64,000 nucleotides of DNA from Bremia lactucae (GCF_004359215.1 NC_090621.1:2222590-2286589), one strand, 5' to 3'; positions 23,248 through 33,959 are shown, counted from the stretch's first letter. Notes: generated by a model from the letters alone, not told the origin. Made by a program: numbers and translations.

Positions 23248-24435
23248 GTGCCCCACGCCCAGTACCGAGAGGTTTTGAACGTAATTTTAGACCGACTATT
23301 AAAAAGGGCAACGGTCGCGGGTCCAACGTTGTTGCGAAATCGCAACAGCGAGGCGGACCGCCAAAAACGGTCGAGGTCAGTAGGGGCGCAACGCCCTACT
23401 GATCGAGCAGCCTCAAGAGAATTTGCAAATCTCTTGAAGAAAGTTGCTCCAGACACACAATCATGATGTGTCTCTGCACCTAGCGATGAGGTAACCCTCA
23501 TCACCTTGCAGTTAAAAGTGGCAAATAATCTGTCACTTGGAACTCTAGTGGACTGTGATGCGTCGAATATCTTTATTCGTTGCCAGTCGCTAGAGGGGCG
23601 TAAGATCAATTATGTTGAGCGCGATATCCCTCCAACGAGGATGACGGTGCGTCTAGCGACAGGCGCATCGATAACAGTGATCAAACGCGTAGTAAAATTT
23701 CACTACACGCTTAAAGATTTACAGTATGATGATGGTTTCATCGTACTGGATTTGGATGACAAATTTGATGTTATCCTAGGTCTACCTTGGCTCAGAAAAT
23801 ATGAGCCTAGGATCTGCTGGCAGCATCGATCCGTAAAGATGCCTGCCACTTTTTCATCGGATGGCCATCTGATGAACGTCTTGGAACGTCCACAAGCGTG
23901 TGGGTGTACCAAGAGTGAATGGGATGGCCTCACTTGTAAAAGGGTCGTTAGTACGACTGCACAAGATCACAGTGTGACCACTAACTACCCTGTGGAGTCA
24001 GCTTCCGGCGGCAGTGCGAATGTACAGGCAGTGCCGAAGGTCCACCACTCGAAGAAGTCGAGTGAAATGAGACATAAATGTACGCCTAGCGGGCGATATT
24101 CAAGTAGTATACCGGTTGCCCCAACGGGACAACACGATGATCCTAGGTCGTGTAGAGAGTCGACTGTAGAGGACCCGACTGTGATAGCGCAATCACACTT
24201 GGAAGACGCTGAGGGATTAAATCCCCACGTCTTTGAGGAGAAATCTCCTCAAATAGTTAATGCTGAAGTAACTAGACTCCAGCATCTCGCGGGATTGCCC
24301 CCCCCCCGGCAGCCTGTGGATAAATCCCAGCAAGAATCCGAGACATTAAATGTCTTGGTTAATGACGGATCAAAAGTAGGCGCTTATACTCTTAATCTGT
24401 GTGCGCCTCCGAAGTTCACTTCGGGGATAACTTAA
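23248..24435 (+). pseudogene. Family A retropepsin and linker
   Basis: Two frames (23248-23466 and 23506-24435) are separated by a stop at about 23465. The protease contains LVDCDASNIFIR, VRLATGASITVI and VILGLPWLRKYEP. The DCDAS active site has aspartate in place of the usual glycine. After the protease comes a linker with many acidic and serine residues, then ETLNVLVNDGSKVGAYTL, which is characteristic of A and B. Confidence 0.8.
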
Positions 24436-24588
24436 TTACCAGTCCTAGAACCCAAGCGGTTCTTGAGAGATCTGCGTAGTGGTAGAATAAAGTAGTCCTG
24501 CCTTCTCGTCACAGAAGACGAATATGTAACCGATAAACGGTCAGCGGTAATTTTTGCAGAGAACGAACGGGTTCTCAGCAGCTCATCG

Positions 24589-25643
24589 ATGGAAGAAAGG
24601 GTCCTCGATGAGAAGACTCGGATTGAGAGAGACACTACTCAATCATGGGAGTCACTCAAGACAAATCCTCTATACAAGGATTTAATAGAATTCAGGGATG
24701 CATTCCCTGAAGCAGTTCCATGCAGTTGCCTAAGGATAAAGGCACTCGGCATGAGATCGAGCTCAAATTAGGTTCAAAGTACTGTGTCATGAAGCAGTGG
24801 CCACTGCCTCGTGAACAAGCACTTGCAATTGATAAATTCTTTACCGATCGAGTAAAAGCGGGCCATGTGACGGAATCAACCTCCCCACATAGCTCTCCGA
24901 CCTTCTGTGTGCGAAAGGCCACAGGAGGGTGGCGGATAGTGCACGCATTCAATAAACTGAATGCTGCAAAGGTACCGGCTTAAACGCCAATACCGAGAAA
25001 AGACGTAATCATAGATGGTATATCTAAGAGTACGATCTTTTCTACTATGGATCCGATGGATGGGTTCTATCAAATTCTTATGCGTGAGCGAGACATCCCG
25101 TACACAGCAGTGAGCACCCCCGGTGGGATGCTCTGGGAATGGCTAGTGATGCCTCAGGGGCTTAGTAACGCCCCTGCAACATTCAACAGATGTGTAACAA
25201 ATCTGTTGAGACCGGTGCGGGATTTCGCACCGAATTATTTCGACGATGTATTCGTCCATGGCCGGGCCATGGACGGTAAAACGGACGTGGAAGTTCATAA
25301 AACTCACGTTCGTCAGGTTCTTACACTTACGCGAAAACATAAGTTATATGCAAATCTCAAGGTATGTATATTCGCTGCAAGTGAAATACCACTTCTTGGG
25401 TGCATCATCGGAAAGCACAGCGAGCGCCCTGATCCCGAAAAGATCAAGGCAATTACCGACTGGCCAGTTCCAGTCGATGTCAAGGGATTCGTAAAGTTTA
25501 TTGGATTAGCGGCGTACTTGCACAAGTACTCTCGCAATTATGCAAAGATGACAGTTTGTCTCTCTCGTCTCTTACAAAAGACGGAAAATGGCACTGGAAG
25601 GCTAATTGTCAGCGTTTCTTTGAAGTTATCAAGCAAAGCTTGA
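24589..25643 (+). pseudogene. Family A reverse transcriptase
   Basis: The N-terminal part is at 24589-24983 (frames shifted near 24720). The palm is in the long frame 25047-25643 with MDPMDGFYQILMRE, the PQGLSNAPATFNR motif and the catalytic NYFDDVFVH. The connection KGFVKFIGLAAYLHKYSRNY follows. Frame changes separate it from RNase H. Confidence 0.85.
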
Positions 25644-25649
25644 TGCCAC

Positions 25650-26266
25650 AGCCAAGATAGGCGAGTTCAGATCAAGAAAGACCATTCCATGGGGTCTGTG
25701 ACGCCAGCGATTTTGCAATCGGCTGTGCGTTAATGCAATACGATACGAACGGCGCGAAGCGCGTCGTCTGTTCCCAATCGCGTCAGCTACAACCAGCTGA
25801 ACGCAATTACTCAGTGCATGAAAATGAACTTCATGCCATGAAACATGCACTGGCTAAATTTAGGGTCTATCTTCTCGGAGATAGACCGTTCATCGTACAA
25901 ACGGACCATGCGTCATTACCCACTACCGTAAACAGTCCACCCCTCTCGCAAATAATGGCAAGGTGGCTATCCTTCTTCGCGGGGTATAATTTCTGTGAAG
26001 AATATAAACCAGGACGACTTAATATCGTTGTCGATGCGTTCTCACGCCGACCCGATTCGAGTCGGCAGTCCACTGTTGCAACACTTACTATGAGTGTTCC
26101 GTCATCAACCTTTGTTGATGACATAAAGAACGCCTACACAGAAGATAAAGACTTTCTATGTAAAATAATCCATCTGATGAATCCATCTAATAAATCTTAT
26201 AAAGATTTTTTGGCTTTATATCGATCGTCATCCGATCGATACACAAGGCGTAACGGATTTATGTAA
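25650..26266 (+). pseudogene. Family A RNase H
   Basis: CDASDFAIGCALMQYDTNG-like text at 25700-25750 carries the first catalytic aspartate. NYSVHENELHAMKHALAKF carries the glutamate, and QTDHASLPTTVN the second aspartate. It ends EYKPGRLNIVVDAFSRRPD. The 177-codon frame from 25733 is open through the domain. Confidence 0.85.
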
Positions 26267-27477
26267 TATACAGCCGTTGCCGGCGACACTCCACGTGTCG
26301 TCGTCCCAACTCAGAATGATTTGCGCCTGCGCATCATGTATGAGTGTCACGATGCACCAACAAGTTAGCATCGTGGACGTGAGAAGACTGATCTCACAGA
26401 AAGTCGCGACTTTTACTGGCCCCGCCAGTATCAGTTCGTGCGCAAGTACATTCGTGATTTGCGAGGTATGTCAATGGGTGAAGTCATGCCCTTCATCCCG
26501 TGCACCCCGTGCACCTCTTCATCCTCTACCACTTCCGGCAGAATGCTGGCAGTCCGTATCTATGGACTTCGTCTTCGAATATCTCGAAGACGACCAAAAA
26601 AACATAGAATCCGTGTTTTTGTAGACAGATTCAGCAAGATGGTACATGTTGCCGCAGTACTAAAGTCAATCACGGCTCTGAGCTGTGCCTGTGTCTTTAT
26701 CGACGCGGTTATTAGACTCCAGGTTTTACTTCGCGAACTGGTCTCCGATAGAAATTCACGATTTTCAGCGGAATTTTGGCAATCCGTGTTCCGATCTCTC
26801 GAAACACGGCTGACTATGTCAACTTCTGATCATCCAGAGACAGATGGTCAGACGGAACGCGTAAATCGCGTCCTCGAAGAGACACTTTGACGTCACGTCC
26901 AATCGTATCCGAATTGGAGCGAGTTTTTACCGATGGGCTAATTCGCCATCAATAATTCGGTGCATGCGTCTTCAACGCATCCACCATTCTTCATGAATGG
27001 CTTATACCATCCACGCATACCACTTAATTAGAGGGATCCTATAGCTTAAGGGGGGGGAATCGCGCGAGCAAAGCCATTTCTGGCTCATGCTCATCACGCG
27101 TCGAAATTACTAACGACACGAATGACGTTGATGTCGAAGCAATCCACATCGAAGATGAGAAAGATCGCATGGCAGTGCGCATAAAATGCACTCAAATAGA
27201 CAAAACAAATGAGTCAGCAAAGGAATTTCTGCTGGCTCGAGAATCACTAATCCGTTTCGTTCAGGATTCCATTGCTAACGCAGTGGACCGTCAGAAACGG
27301 AATGTAGACAAACATGGAAAAGCAAATGACCTTTCACTTATAATTTTAGAACTAGTACTACTCGCTACGGTAAACTTGCCTAAGCATGTAGTCACTAATG
27401 TGGGTAGCAGAAAACTACTACCCAAATTCATTGGGCTTTTCCGTGTACTGCATTGCAGAGGCACACGTACACAATAG
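26240..27477 (+). pseudogene. Family A integrase
   Basis: The zinc-binding domain includes RIMYECHDAPTS and a C-x2-C in 26277-26500. The DDE core is split between two frames: the first aspartate in SVSMDFVFEYLEDD (26277-26624), the second in ELVSDRNSRFSAEF, and the glutamate in TDGQTERVNRVLEE (26438-26890). The C-terminal domain at 27169-27477 has LATVNLPKHVV and KLLPKFIGLFRVLH. Several stops separate the pieces. Confidence 0.85.
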
Positions 27478-28059
27478 AATTGCCATGAAGAATGCGAACG
27501 CATCCTACGTTATACGTTGGTCGGTTCCGCCCGTACCACAGTACGCGGTTTCTTCCAAGGCCGGATCTGACCACCCTTTTCAAGAATCTTTAAAAGATTC
27601 TTGTGGTCACGAATCAGATTCTCATGTTGAATCTGGAGTTTCTAATGCCAAGTCCGAAGATCCTCGAAATCGCGATGAGCGGAAGACAGCTCATCACGTA
27701 GAGCGTAATTTTTCGCTCGTACTTGAACATGAGTTCACCGGGCCCGCTGACTTTAGTAGCTCCAGCAGAGTCTTTTCACCTGATTCAGGAGATGCCCGCT
27801 TGCTGCCTGATTGGACCGTGTTTCCTTCGTCAGCTAGCGGCCTTTTATTCAATCTTCGAACGATCTTCCCACCGTTCGATATGGTCAGCCTGCACCGTCT
27901 GCTCAAACGAGCGACGCTGACCGGGCTCGTGATCAAGTCTCTCCTCCAAATGATGGAGGAAGTGATCGAGTTTGTCGATCTTTGATTCTAGATCCGACAC
28001 ACGGTTCGGATCTATTTTTTCCTTCTCACCACAACAATCGGTGGATTCCCACTATAGTC

Positions 28060-28345
28060 AACGTTTTTTTGTGTAACGTATCCAAAACCACTATGATGTG
28101 AAGGGGCAGCGAACGAGTTATCTTGTTCGCTGGCGTGGTTATCCACCTTCACGTGAAAGCTGAAAGCCTTCTTCCCAGTTGGTTGTTGACGTTGAGGGCC
28201 TCGCCCGTCAGTATGACGAGACCCATCCGATAATCAGAACGTCCAGCGGAAAACGCGCGCATCTGGCGCCTGTAATTCGATTGCAAAACGTCAATTGCAT
28301 CCCGCATCTCGATAGAGATGCGAGCCCTTCCGCAGGGTAAAGAAT
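28060..28345 (+). pseudogene. Family A chromodomain
   Basis: The plus frame reads RIQNHYDVKGQRTSYLVRW followed by RGYPPSRES and then TGA in place of the conserved tryptophan of the SWE motif. LARQYDETHP and RDASPSAG close the polyprotein. Intact relatives of this stretch are at 34558-34700 (+) and 41709-41500 (-). Confidence 0.75.
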
Positions 28346-29310
28346 GGGAATAGACAACACTTTTCATTCGCTTCGTGTTGACAACACAACACGGACAGGG
28401 ATCACCCCACGTGAGGCATGGAAGCCCAGTCTCACGTGACAACCGATGCAATTTATACTTTGCACCGGTTAAAGTTCGTTTCTCAAACTTGACGCGAATT
28501 GCGTTAAGTCTTTGAAGCCAAGCTTCGCACCCAGTGTTTTTGACATTGCGAATGAACGCGCTTCAGGCTTGCATAAGCGAGACTATATCTCGCCTTTTGT
28601 TGCCACTAAACCATCGATGCTTAAAAAAAGCATCGAGATAAAAATCTTCCTCACTGCGAAAGTTCTTCGCGCTAGGATCAAGGCCATGTAGCTCTGTCGC
28701 AATAAATAAGGGATATTTATTGTGAGGAGTATTCTCTTCAGACAAGCTATTGATTAGCTGTTCGCGCAAAAGCCACGTCTTCCTCTTTGGGGTAAGATGA
28801 GACATTTCAGTGTTTACGATCTCCTGAGTGGTACCCACTGAAGAAAGAGTACTACAAGAACCATTATTACGATAGATTAAGCCATTGTAATCACCACGCA
28901 CAGAAATATGTGCGGCTGACGGCACGGGAGACGGTGCTGGCGATGAGGAATCATTCTAATCGTCAAAACTGAACATGCTGTTGCGAATGCTACCAGCACG
29001 TCTACTCGAATAAGCCCCCTAATTCGAAGGCTCATAGTCTACCGCCTGACGATGATCACGCGACTGTTCTGTTCTCCCCGAGTCGGCCATTTCGTTCGAC
29101 TCGCATTCGTAGTCGTTCTCTAAAGATGGGTCACATTCACGTGGTGAATCACCACGTGCACCCGCAACATCTAGTGTTGCGGGAGAATTGCACTACGGCA
29201 GACGTTCCGTCTGCCGCAAGAGACAATAATGCGTCGCCCGCGGCTGCATGAACCGCAGCCGAAGGCATTACACTATTCGTAGTTCACATGGATGTATTAA
29301 CCATGCGATG
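28149..29310 (-). pseudogene. Family A antisense ORF, copy 1
   Basis: Two minus frames, 28925-28563 and 28451-28149, encode the core: SSVGTTQEIVNTEMSHLTPK, LLREQLINSLSEENTPHNKY, HRWFSGNKRRDIVSLMQA, then KLHRLSRETGLPCLTWGDPC and ISIEMRDAIDVLQ. The N-terminal part up to 29310 is broken by early stops. It starts about 110 bp inside the 3' LTR and its end overlaps the chromodomain code on the other strand. Function unknown. Confidence 0.6.
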
Positions 29311-29407
29311 GAATTAAAAATGATGGTTCTGACCAATCAACATCGTTTTCAATTAAGTGGTCTTATAGTGACCACTCTATACAATGGCAGTCTGAGTGAT
29401 TTTCGTT

Positions 29408-29421
29408 TGAGGGAGGGGTGA
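29408..29421 (+). other. Polypurine tract of family A
   Basis: tgagggaggggtga immediately precedes the LTR start. The same purine run precedes the LTRs at 35897 and, in complement, at 40293. Confidence 0.75.
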
Positions 29422-29864
29422 TGTAATGGGGTGTATCGTTACATGAAATTAACACTTAAAGGCTCTCAATTAATTTATTATCCAAAAGGTATACATAATT
29501 TGGAGTCTATTACTTTTGATGGTAACATTCTAAAGGTTTATCCACTAATAAAAATAAACCATTATATCTACTTTCTCCACGGTCCAGTCAGCGCTGGACG
29601 CGCGCAAAGAGAAAGACAGATAAGACTTTTAATACTTGTTTTGTATTAGTTTTTAATTAAGTTGGTATTAAGTAGATAGACAAGAAGAACTTGATTATAA
29701 TAATTACATTTTTAATTAACCCTGTAACGGGGCACTGCGACTTGTACTGTTTCAGTACAAGTCCACTTCACACTGCTTCAGATGTGAGTGGGCACCACTC
29801 GCACTGAGGCAGTGCGAAGTGGACTTGTACTGAAGCAGTACAAGTCGGTTGTACCCCGTTAGAT
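29422..29864 (+). repeat. LTR-A, 3' LTR, with inverted end
   Basis: Starts TGTAATGGGGTGTATCG. At 29722 it changes into a reversed LTR-A end (29722-29790) and at 29791 continues with a forward LTR-A end to 29864 (CCCCGTTAGA). The forward end belongs to the duplicated cassette. The reversed arm carries the sequence variant typical of the minus-strand LTR-A copies, so it is not a simple mirror of its neighbour. Confidence 0.8.
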
Positions 29865-30105
29865 ATAACATACGACAGAATCGGTTTTTTTAGCCAGTTT
29901 CTCATAATTAGATGGATTGACGTAGGTAGGGACTTCTTTCCAATACTTGAACGACGGCGTGCTAAGATTAAAACACTGTTGATACAACCACGAGGCCCAT
30001 TGCCAACATCTCGTCAAGGTCTTGCATTGAATTAGGATTATCGCCAGCAAAGTAGTATGCGGTGCAAACAGAATCGCATCATATTCAGCCAAGGCGATTA
30101 TGTTG

Positions 30106-30209
30106 AAACAATGCAAGGCCCTTTGGCTACTTCTGATTTTATCAGAGTTGTGGAAGCAAACAATGCAAGGTCCTTTGGCTACTTGTGATTTTATTAAAGT
30201 CGCGGAAGC
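30106..30209. repeat. 52-bp tandem repeat in cassette copy 1
   Basis: Units 30106-30157 and 30158-30209 (aaacaatgcaagg start) differ at a few bases. It lies upstream of the effector in sequence of unknown nature. Confidence 0.8.
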
Positions 30210-31209
30210 AAATTATTGTAAAAAGGGGCGCTCGAATTCTTCGCTTTGTGAGTATTCAATTTTCGAGATATATTGTTGAGTCAAAGTGTGCAGTGTTCCT
30301 AAGAAAGAAATTTGTCTAAAAGCAAATACACTGTAAGTCAAATCGTATTAGTTAACGAAAGCTAAAAGTTTCCGGAGGTTAAATTATCATAGGTAGGACT
30401 ACACTTAAATTATTCATGAGAAGCACATATATCTGCGAATTTGGCAGTCTTGATTTCTACAATTGCCTCGATCTTTTTCCGAGCACATTTAAGAATTTAT
30501 ACAAATTACGGTTGCTGTACCCTTCTGTATCTAGCTAAGCGCTAGTAGAAGTCGGCTATCGGTGTGGGCACATACAAAGTTTGGTGGCAACACATTTCGT
30601 TTGACCCTACAAAGCCAGTTTTTATTAAGGCTAACAATAAAGATAAATCATTTACAAATTTTCATAGCTCTTCCTTCTACATACAAAAGACATCGCTGAT
30701 AGTTCAAATCGATAATTTATTTCCTAGGGGTACTTTTAACAATATGTGTTGGATATATGCCGTGAACAGCCAAAATGTATCGTGGAGGATAGAAAGGCAA
30801 ACTGCAAATACTAACCAATGAAACATCAATTACTTTGACATGATTATCAGGATTACGTTACAGTAGCCAATTGCACTTAAATCAGAGAGCCGGAAGTTGC
30901 AGGAAGGCGGACATTGCGGCAAAACGAGACCTTTGGCCCGCAACCTCCGTAAAGTATCCGAAAAGGAAAATCCAGCAGTGGGTTGCAATTGATGCCATCT
31001 TGTGGTTTCAGTGGCAACACTTGAGTGATATCCGTTGCTTTTCCTGGTTTAGAGGCAGCAGTTGCTTAAGCATGCAAGAAATCTTGATACGTCGAGTTGC
31101 CTCCATGCAGGTAGCACGTCAGTAAATGTCGCCCCTCCCACTGCTTTCCTACAAAAGAACATGAGTTAAAAACCCGCAACTTACTTGACGGCGAGCTCCT
31201 GCCGCAGAC

Positions 31210-31488
31210 TTAATCACAGATGAACAATACGATAGAGGATGTTCTTTTGGCATTAAGGGTGGGGTCGTACAGGAAGAAGCGATCTGATTCCTCCCATGAG
31301 TCTGCGTTAAAGCACGGAAGCCTCTTGAATTCTTTCGTTGCTTTAATCCAAGTGTTTATAAGATCGTACCGTACTTCCTTTCTTTGTAGATACATTGCTA
31401 ATCCGAGATTTTTTTTCGGATCAGCTATGTATCCAAACTTGCCAGTAGCAAAAGCTTCTCGAATATTTATACGTAACACAACTGCTTA
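31210..31488 (-). pseudogene. Coding-like fragment opposite the effector, copy 1
   Basis: An open minus frame of about 92 codons without an ATG (a TAA precedes it) reads EAFATGKFGYIADPKKNLGL, AMYLQRKEVRYDLINTWIKA and LPCFNADSW. The composition is helical and tryptophan/tyrosine-rich, as in effector C-terminal domains, but no family motif is certain. It ends 90 bp from the effector ATG, head to head. Probably a gene fragment. Confidence 0.35.
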
Positions 31489-31534
31489 ACAAAAGCAATT
31501 TCGTGTCTCGCTTGGCTTCATCCCCTCTCACTTC

Positions 31535-31550
31535 TCATTTTTTCCAATTG
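31535..31550 (+). promoter_or_regulatory. Possible oomycete core promoter, effector copy 1
   Basis: tcattttttccaattg, 29 nt before the effector ATG, resembles the oomycete initiator plus flanking element (TCATT-YY followed by CA-W-TT). It sits in a pyrimidine-rich leader (cttctcattttttcc). Spacing between the two halves is two bases longer than consensus. Confidence 0.4.
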
Positions 31551-31578
31551 TGGTAGTAACTTTCGCTTCTCGATTTTA

Positions 31579-32370
31579 ATGCATTGCACAGTGTTTTTTA
31601 TTTTAATTGCGTGCGCCAAGTCTTCGTACGGCCAAACGCGGTCGGGATCCACGGCCAAGTCTGAATACATTGCGTCGAAATCCGACGAATACTCTTATAA
31701 TTCAGATGCCATCGATCAATCACGCTTGCTTCGCGGAGCCGTTAACCCCGTGTCTGAAACTATGGCACTGCGAAAATTTATATTCGACATGCCCGAGATG
31801 CTTCGTCCGGAGCATTTCGAACCGATTTTTAAATATCCAGCTGCCGTGAAAGAAGTGATAAAAGACTATCTGGCGTATGGTGAGGCGCTATGCGGTAGTG
31901 GGTATGACCCCAGATTGTTGGCTCTACTCGGTGTGCGTCCTACTGTTTTAAAACAGGAGCTAATGAAAGCAAAGGGTGTAACCTTGTCAGTGGTGCCAAG
32001 CAGCCGAAAACGTCCACGTGCTCTTGACGAAGTTGAGAGTGAGGTTAAAAACTTTCGGAATGTCCTCAAAGACTTTTTTATCCCCCCGACCACCACAAAC
32101 CCGTCCAAGCTCATCCCTGACGATATAGAAAAACTTGTTCCTGAGCACTTTACAGCTCAATTTAATTCGCTTGTTTACTTAATGTACTTTGCAGTCCTGC
32201 ATTTTGATAGCCAAGAATTGGCAACCATGTCGTCATCTGTTCTGCTCAAGTACGCGTTACAGAAAAATCTACTTTTGCGAGAAAAAATAGAAAGTGGAAC
32301 GTTAGGAGAATGGGAACGAGATTTCCGTCTGATGCGAGTTTTAAATGTGTACAAGTCGGAACAGACATAA
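31579..32370 (+). CDS. Secreted RXLR-type effector candidate, copy 1
   Basis: 263 codons, ATG to TAA, no frame damage, in contrast to everything around it. Residues 1-18 (MHCTVFFILIACAKSSYG) form a signal peptide. RLLR at 49-52 (DQSRLLRGAV) is an RXLR motif at the expected distance, but no EER follows. A basic patch RKRPR at 143-147 could be a nuclear signal. The rest is predicted helical, with an internal repeat: LRPEHFEPIF (75-84) and LVPEHFTAQF (186-195). RXLR proteins of oomycetes are secreted into host plants; the target here is unknown. A possible AATAAA lies at 32470. The gene is flanked by LTR-A (left) and LTR-C/LTR-B pieces (right). Confidence 0.85.
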   Translation: MHCTVFFILIACAKSSYGQTRSGSTAKSEYIASKSDEYSYNSDAIDQSRLLRGAVNPVSETMALRKFIFDMPEMLRPEHFEPIFKYPAAVKEVIKDYLAYGEALCGSGYDPRLLALLGVRPTVLKQELMKAKGVTLSVVPSSRKRPRALDEVESEVKNFRNVLKDFFIPPTTTNPSKLIPDDIEKLVPEHFTAQFNSLVYLMYFAVLHFDSQELATMSSSVLLKYALQKNLLLREKIESGTLGEWERDFRLMRVLNVYKSEQT

Positions 32371-32598
32371 GTAGCGATATGCTGAAGCACTATATTTTTT
32401 TGCACTCAATTTTCATTTTGTTGAAGAGGGGAGTACTGTTACAGAACTATTATTGCCTGGTTGCAATTGAATAAAAACGTCACATTCAATATTTCCATTG
32501 TATGAGTCATTTCACTGCATCGCAAAATCAACAGTTATTCGTTTGAAATCGTCTTTAGATCGCTCTTTTGACCTTTGGAACATCACACCTCCTTCATT

Positions 32599-32710
32599 GC
32601 ATTAGGAAAGCACACATCAATTGGTGAACCGTTGTTGTCGTCAATTTACTTTATGGGTAAATGACTTATAATAGGTAATTAGTATATTCCCATTTATTAT
32701 CGGCACCATA
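32599..32710 (+). repeat. LTR-C 5' fragment cut by LTR-B, copy 1
   Basis: gcacacatcaattggtgaac and the following text match the first about 100 bp of LTR-C (compare 8840-8890 and 33171). It ends where LTR-B begins at 32711, as if a B element had inserted into an LTR-C. Confidence 0.55.
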
Positions 32711-33160
32711 CGAAACGGGGTGTACCGTTACATAAGTATTACTTCCTATAACAGGAATACTACTAATTGTTTCCCATAAGAGGAATAAATGAAGAAGAAC
32801 CAAATAATTATCTTTATTAACGATGACTTAAATACCATCAATACCAAATTTGATATATTATTGATGCAACAAGACATACGCTCAATTGATTGGTTCATCA
32901 AAGTCTAAATAAACTCCGCCAATCGATTCAAGAGACGATTGTGCGGTGCGCAAGGAGGCGCCATACTTAATAAAATACTAAAATAAGTGCAGTAGTAGAT
33001 AATAGATCGTTACGTAGAAAACTAAATATATTAATACAAATTATACTTTTATTTATTCTACAGCCTTAGTCTAGATCTTCGAGCTAAAGACCCTCAGCTT
33101 TTTAAGAAACCTTCCTCTGTACCTTTATGTATGTAAAGTTTCGAGGCACCTAACCTACAC
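32711..33160 (+). repeat. LTR-B truncated at an LTR-C junction
   Basis: Starts CGAAACGGGGTGTACCGTTA and follows LTR-B up to ctacac. At 33161 the sequence continues as LTR-C. Both LTRs read tgtaat at that point, so the join lies on short shared sequence. Only the part up to 32986 is identical to cassette copy 2. Confidence 0.8.
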
Positions 33161-33637
33161 TGTAATGGGGCACACATCGGTGGGTTGTGGTACATTTACC
33201 TTATGCGTAATATACCCTATTATCCTTTTCTAAAACAGTTAATTACTTAAATCCCATTTAATATGGGTAACAAATGAGGTCGCCGCCAGATAAAACTCTA
33301 GCGGCCGAAATCTATGTTAAATTAGCTAGAATAAGGTTATTTAGCTTTAAATACTTAAATAAATTTCAGTTCCCCATTTGATCTTACAGCGTCTAGTACC
33401 TTCCTAAGGCTTGCGCATTGATCTGTGAGAGAAAGAAGTCTTTCTAAGCTACATCCTCTTGGGCACTAGTTGCCACTTGGTTCTACGAACCCTTGAATTC
33501 CTTGAACAAGGATTCCTTAAGCTTTTGTAGCTTGTACGACTCCCTGAGTTGTTAAACCCATTAGTTCAATAGAACTAAGTGACTCTCTGAGTCTGAAAGT
33601 CTTCCTCTGACTTTAGGAGCGAGGTAGGTCCGCTACA
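33161..33637 (+). repeat. LTR-C, complete
   Basis: 477 bp, TGTAATGGGGCACACATCGG to GGTCCGCTACA, followed by a primer-binding site (tggtagtactagtag) at 33640. Best reference copy of this LTR in the window. Confidence 0.7.
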
Positions 33638-33696
33638 CCTGGTAGTACTAGTAGTAAATCTACGCCTGAGTCTTTAAAAGACTAATTTCTCACGAA

Positions 33697-33957
33697 AATG
33701 GAAGAGGTTCCAGAACTGTCAGAAGCGCAACGCGCCGCTTACGACAAGCTCAAAAAAACTTATTCGGGCTTGAGCACGTGAAATTTATTATCTTCCAGGG
33801 ACCAGAGGTCCTGCATGCAAGGCTTGAGGCTTCATGCGATATGAATCCTCCCTGATCGGCCAGGTACAAGATCACCTTGCGGCATCGATGCCAGCCCGGT
33901 AAATCTCTGTACCTGGTTCAGAGCCGAAAGCTCGCAATCTAGCTGTCAATGTAATGC
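33697..33957 (+). pseudogene. Family C gag start
   Basis: MEEVPELSEAQRAAYDKLKK begins about 60 bp after the LTR-C, followed by GPEVLHARLEASCDMNPP and a stop. It ends at about 33957, where family A pol sequence is joined. The homologous stretch at 3060-3340 lacks a readable start. Confidence 0.65.
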
Positions 33958-33959
33958 TC

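Larger units (their letters stand above)
21779..29864 (+). mobile_element. Nearly full-length family A chromovirus
   Basis: About 8.1 kb: LTR-A, primer-binding site, gag, protease, RT, RNase H, integrase, chromodomain, antisense ORF, polypurine tract (gagggaggggtga) and LTR-A. All domains are in order but frames are interrupted. The flanking 5 bases (cattt left, tataa right) do not match, and the two LTRs differ clearly. The right LTR contains an inverted insert, so the ends may have been replaced by recombination. Confidence 0.85.
29791..32986. repeat. 3.2-kb direct duplication, copy 1 (effector cassette)
   Basis: 3196 bp recur at 36189-39384 with a constant offset of 6398. Every frame compared in the two copies gives the same protein and no indel was seen. 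The left breakpoint is inside LTR-A (shared ggcaccactc) and the right one inside LTR-B (shared actaaaataa). Confidence 0.95.

Noticed and set aside
29859..30116. 85-codon minus frame at the left edge of the cassette
   Set aside because: It begins with TTG, ends in the LTR border, and the open stretch of about 115 codons has no start or recognisable domain; kept only as part of the unknown cassette sequence.
30564..30821. 85-codon plus frame in the cassette (also at 36962-37219)
   Set aside because: It begins with GTG, has no ATG, and its text shows no domain or secretion signal.
31149..31184. GTAAGT...TTTTGTAG on the minus strand of the cassette, looking like an intron
   Set aside because: The interval is only 36 nt, shorter than usual introns, and the flanking frames do not join into an open reading frame.
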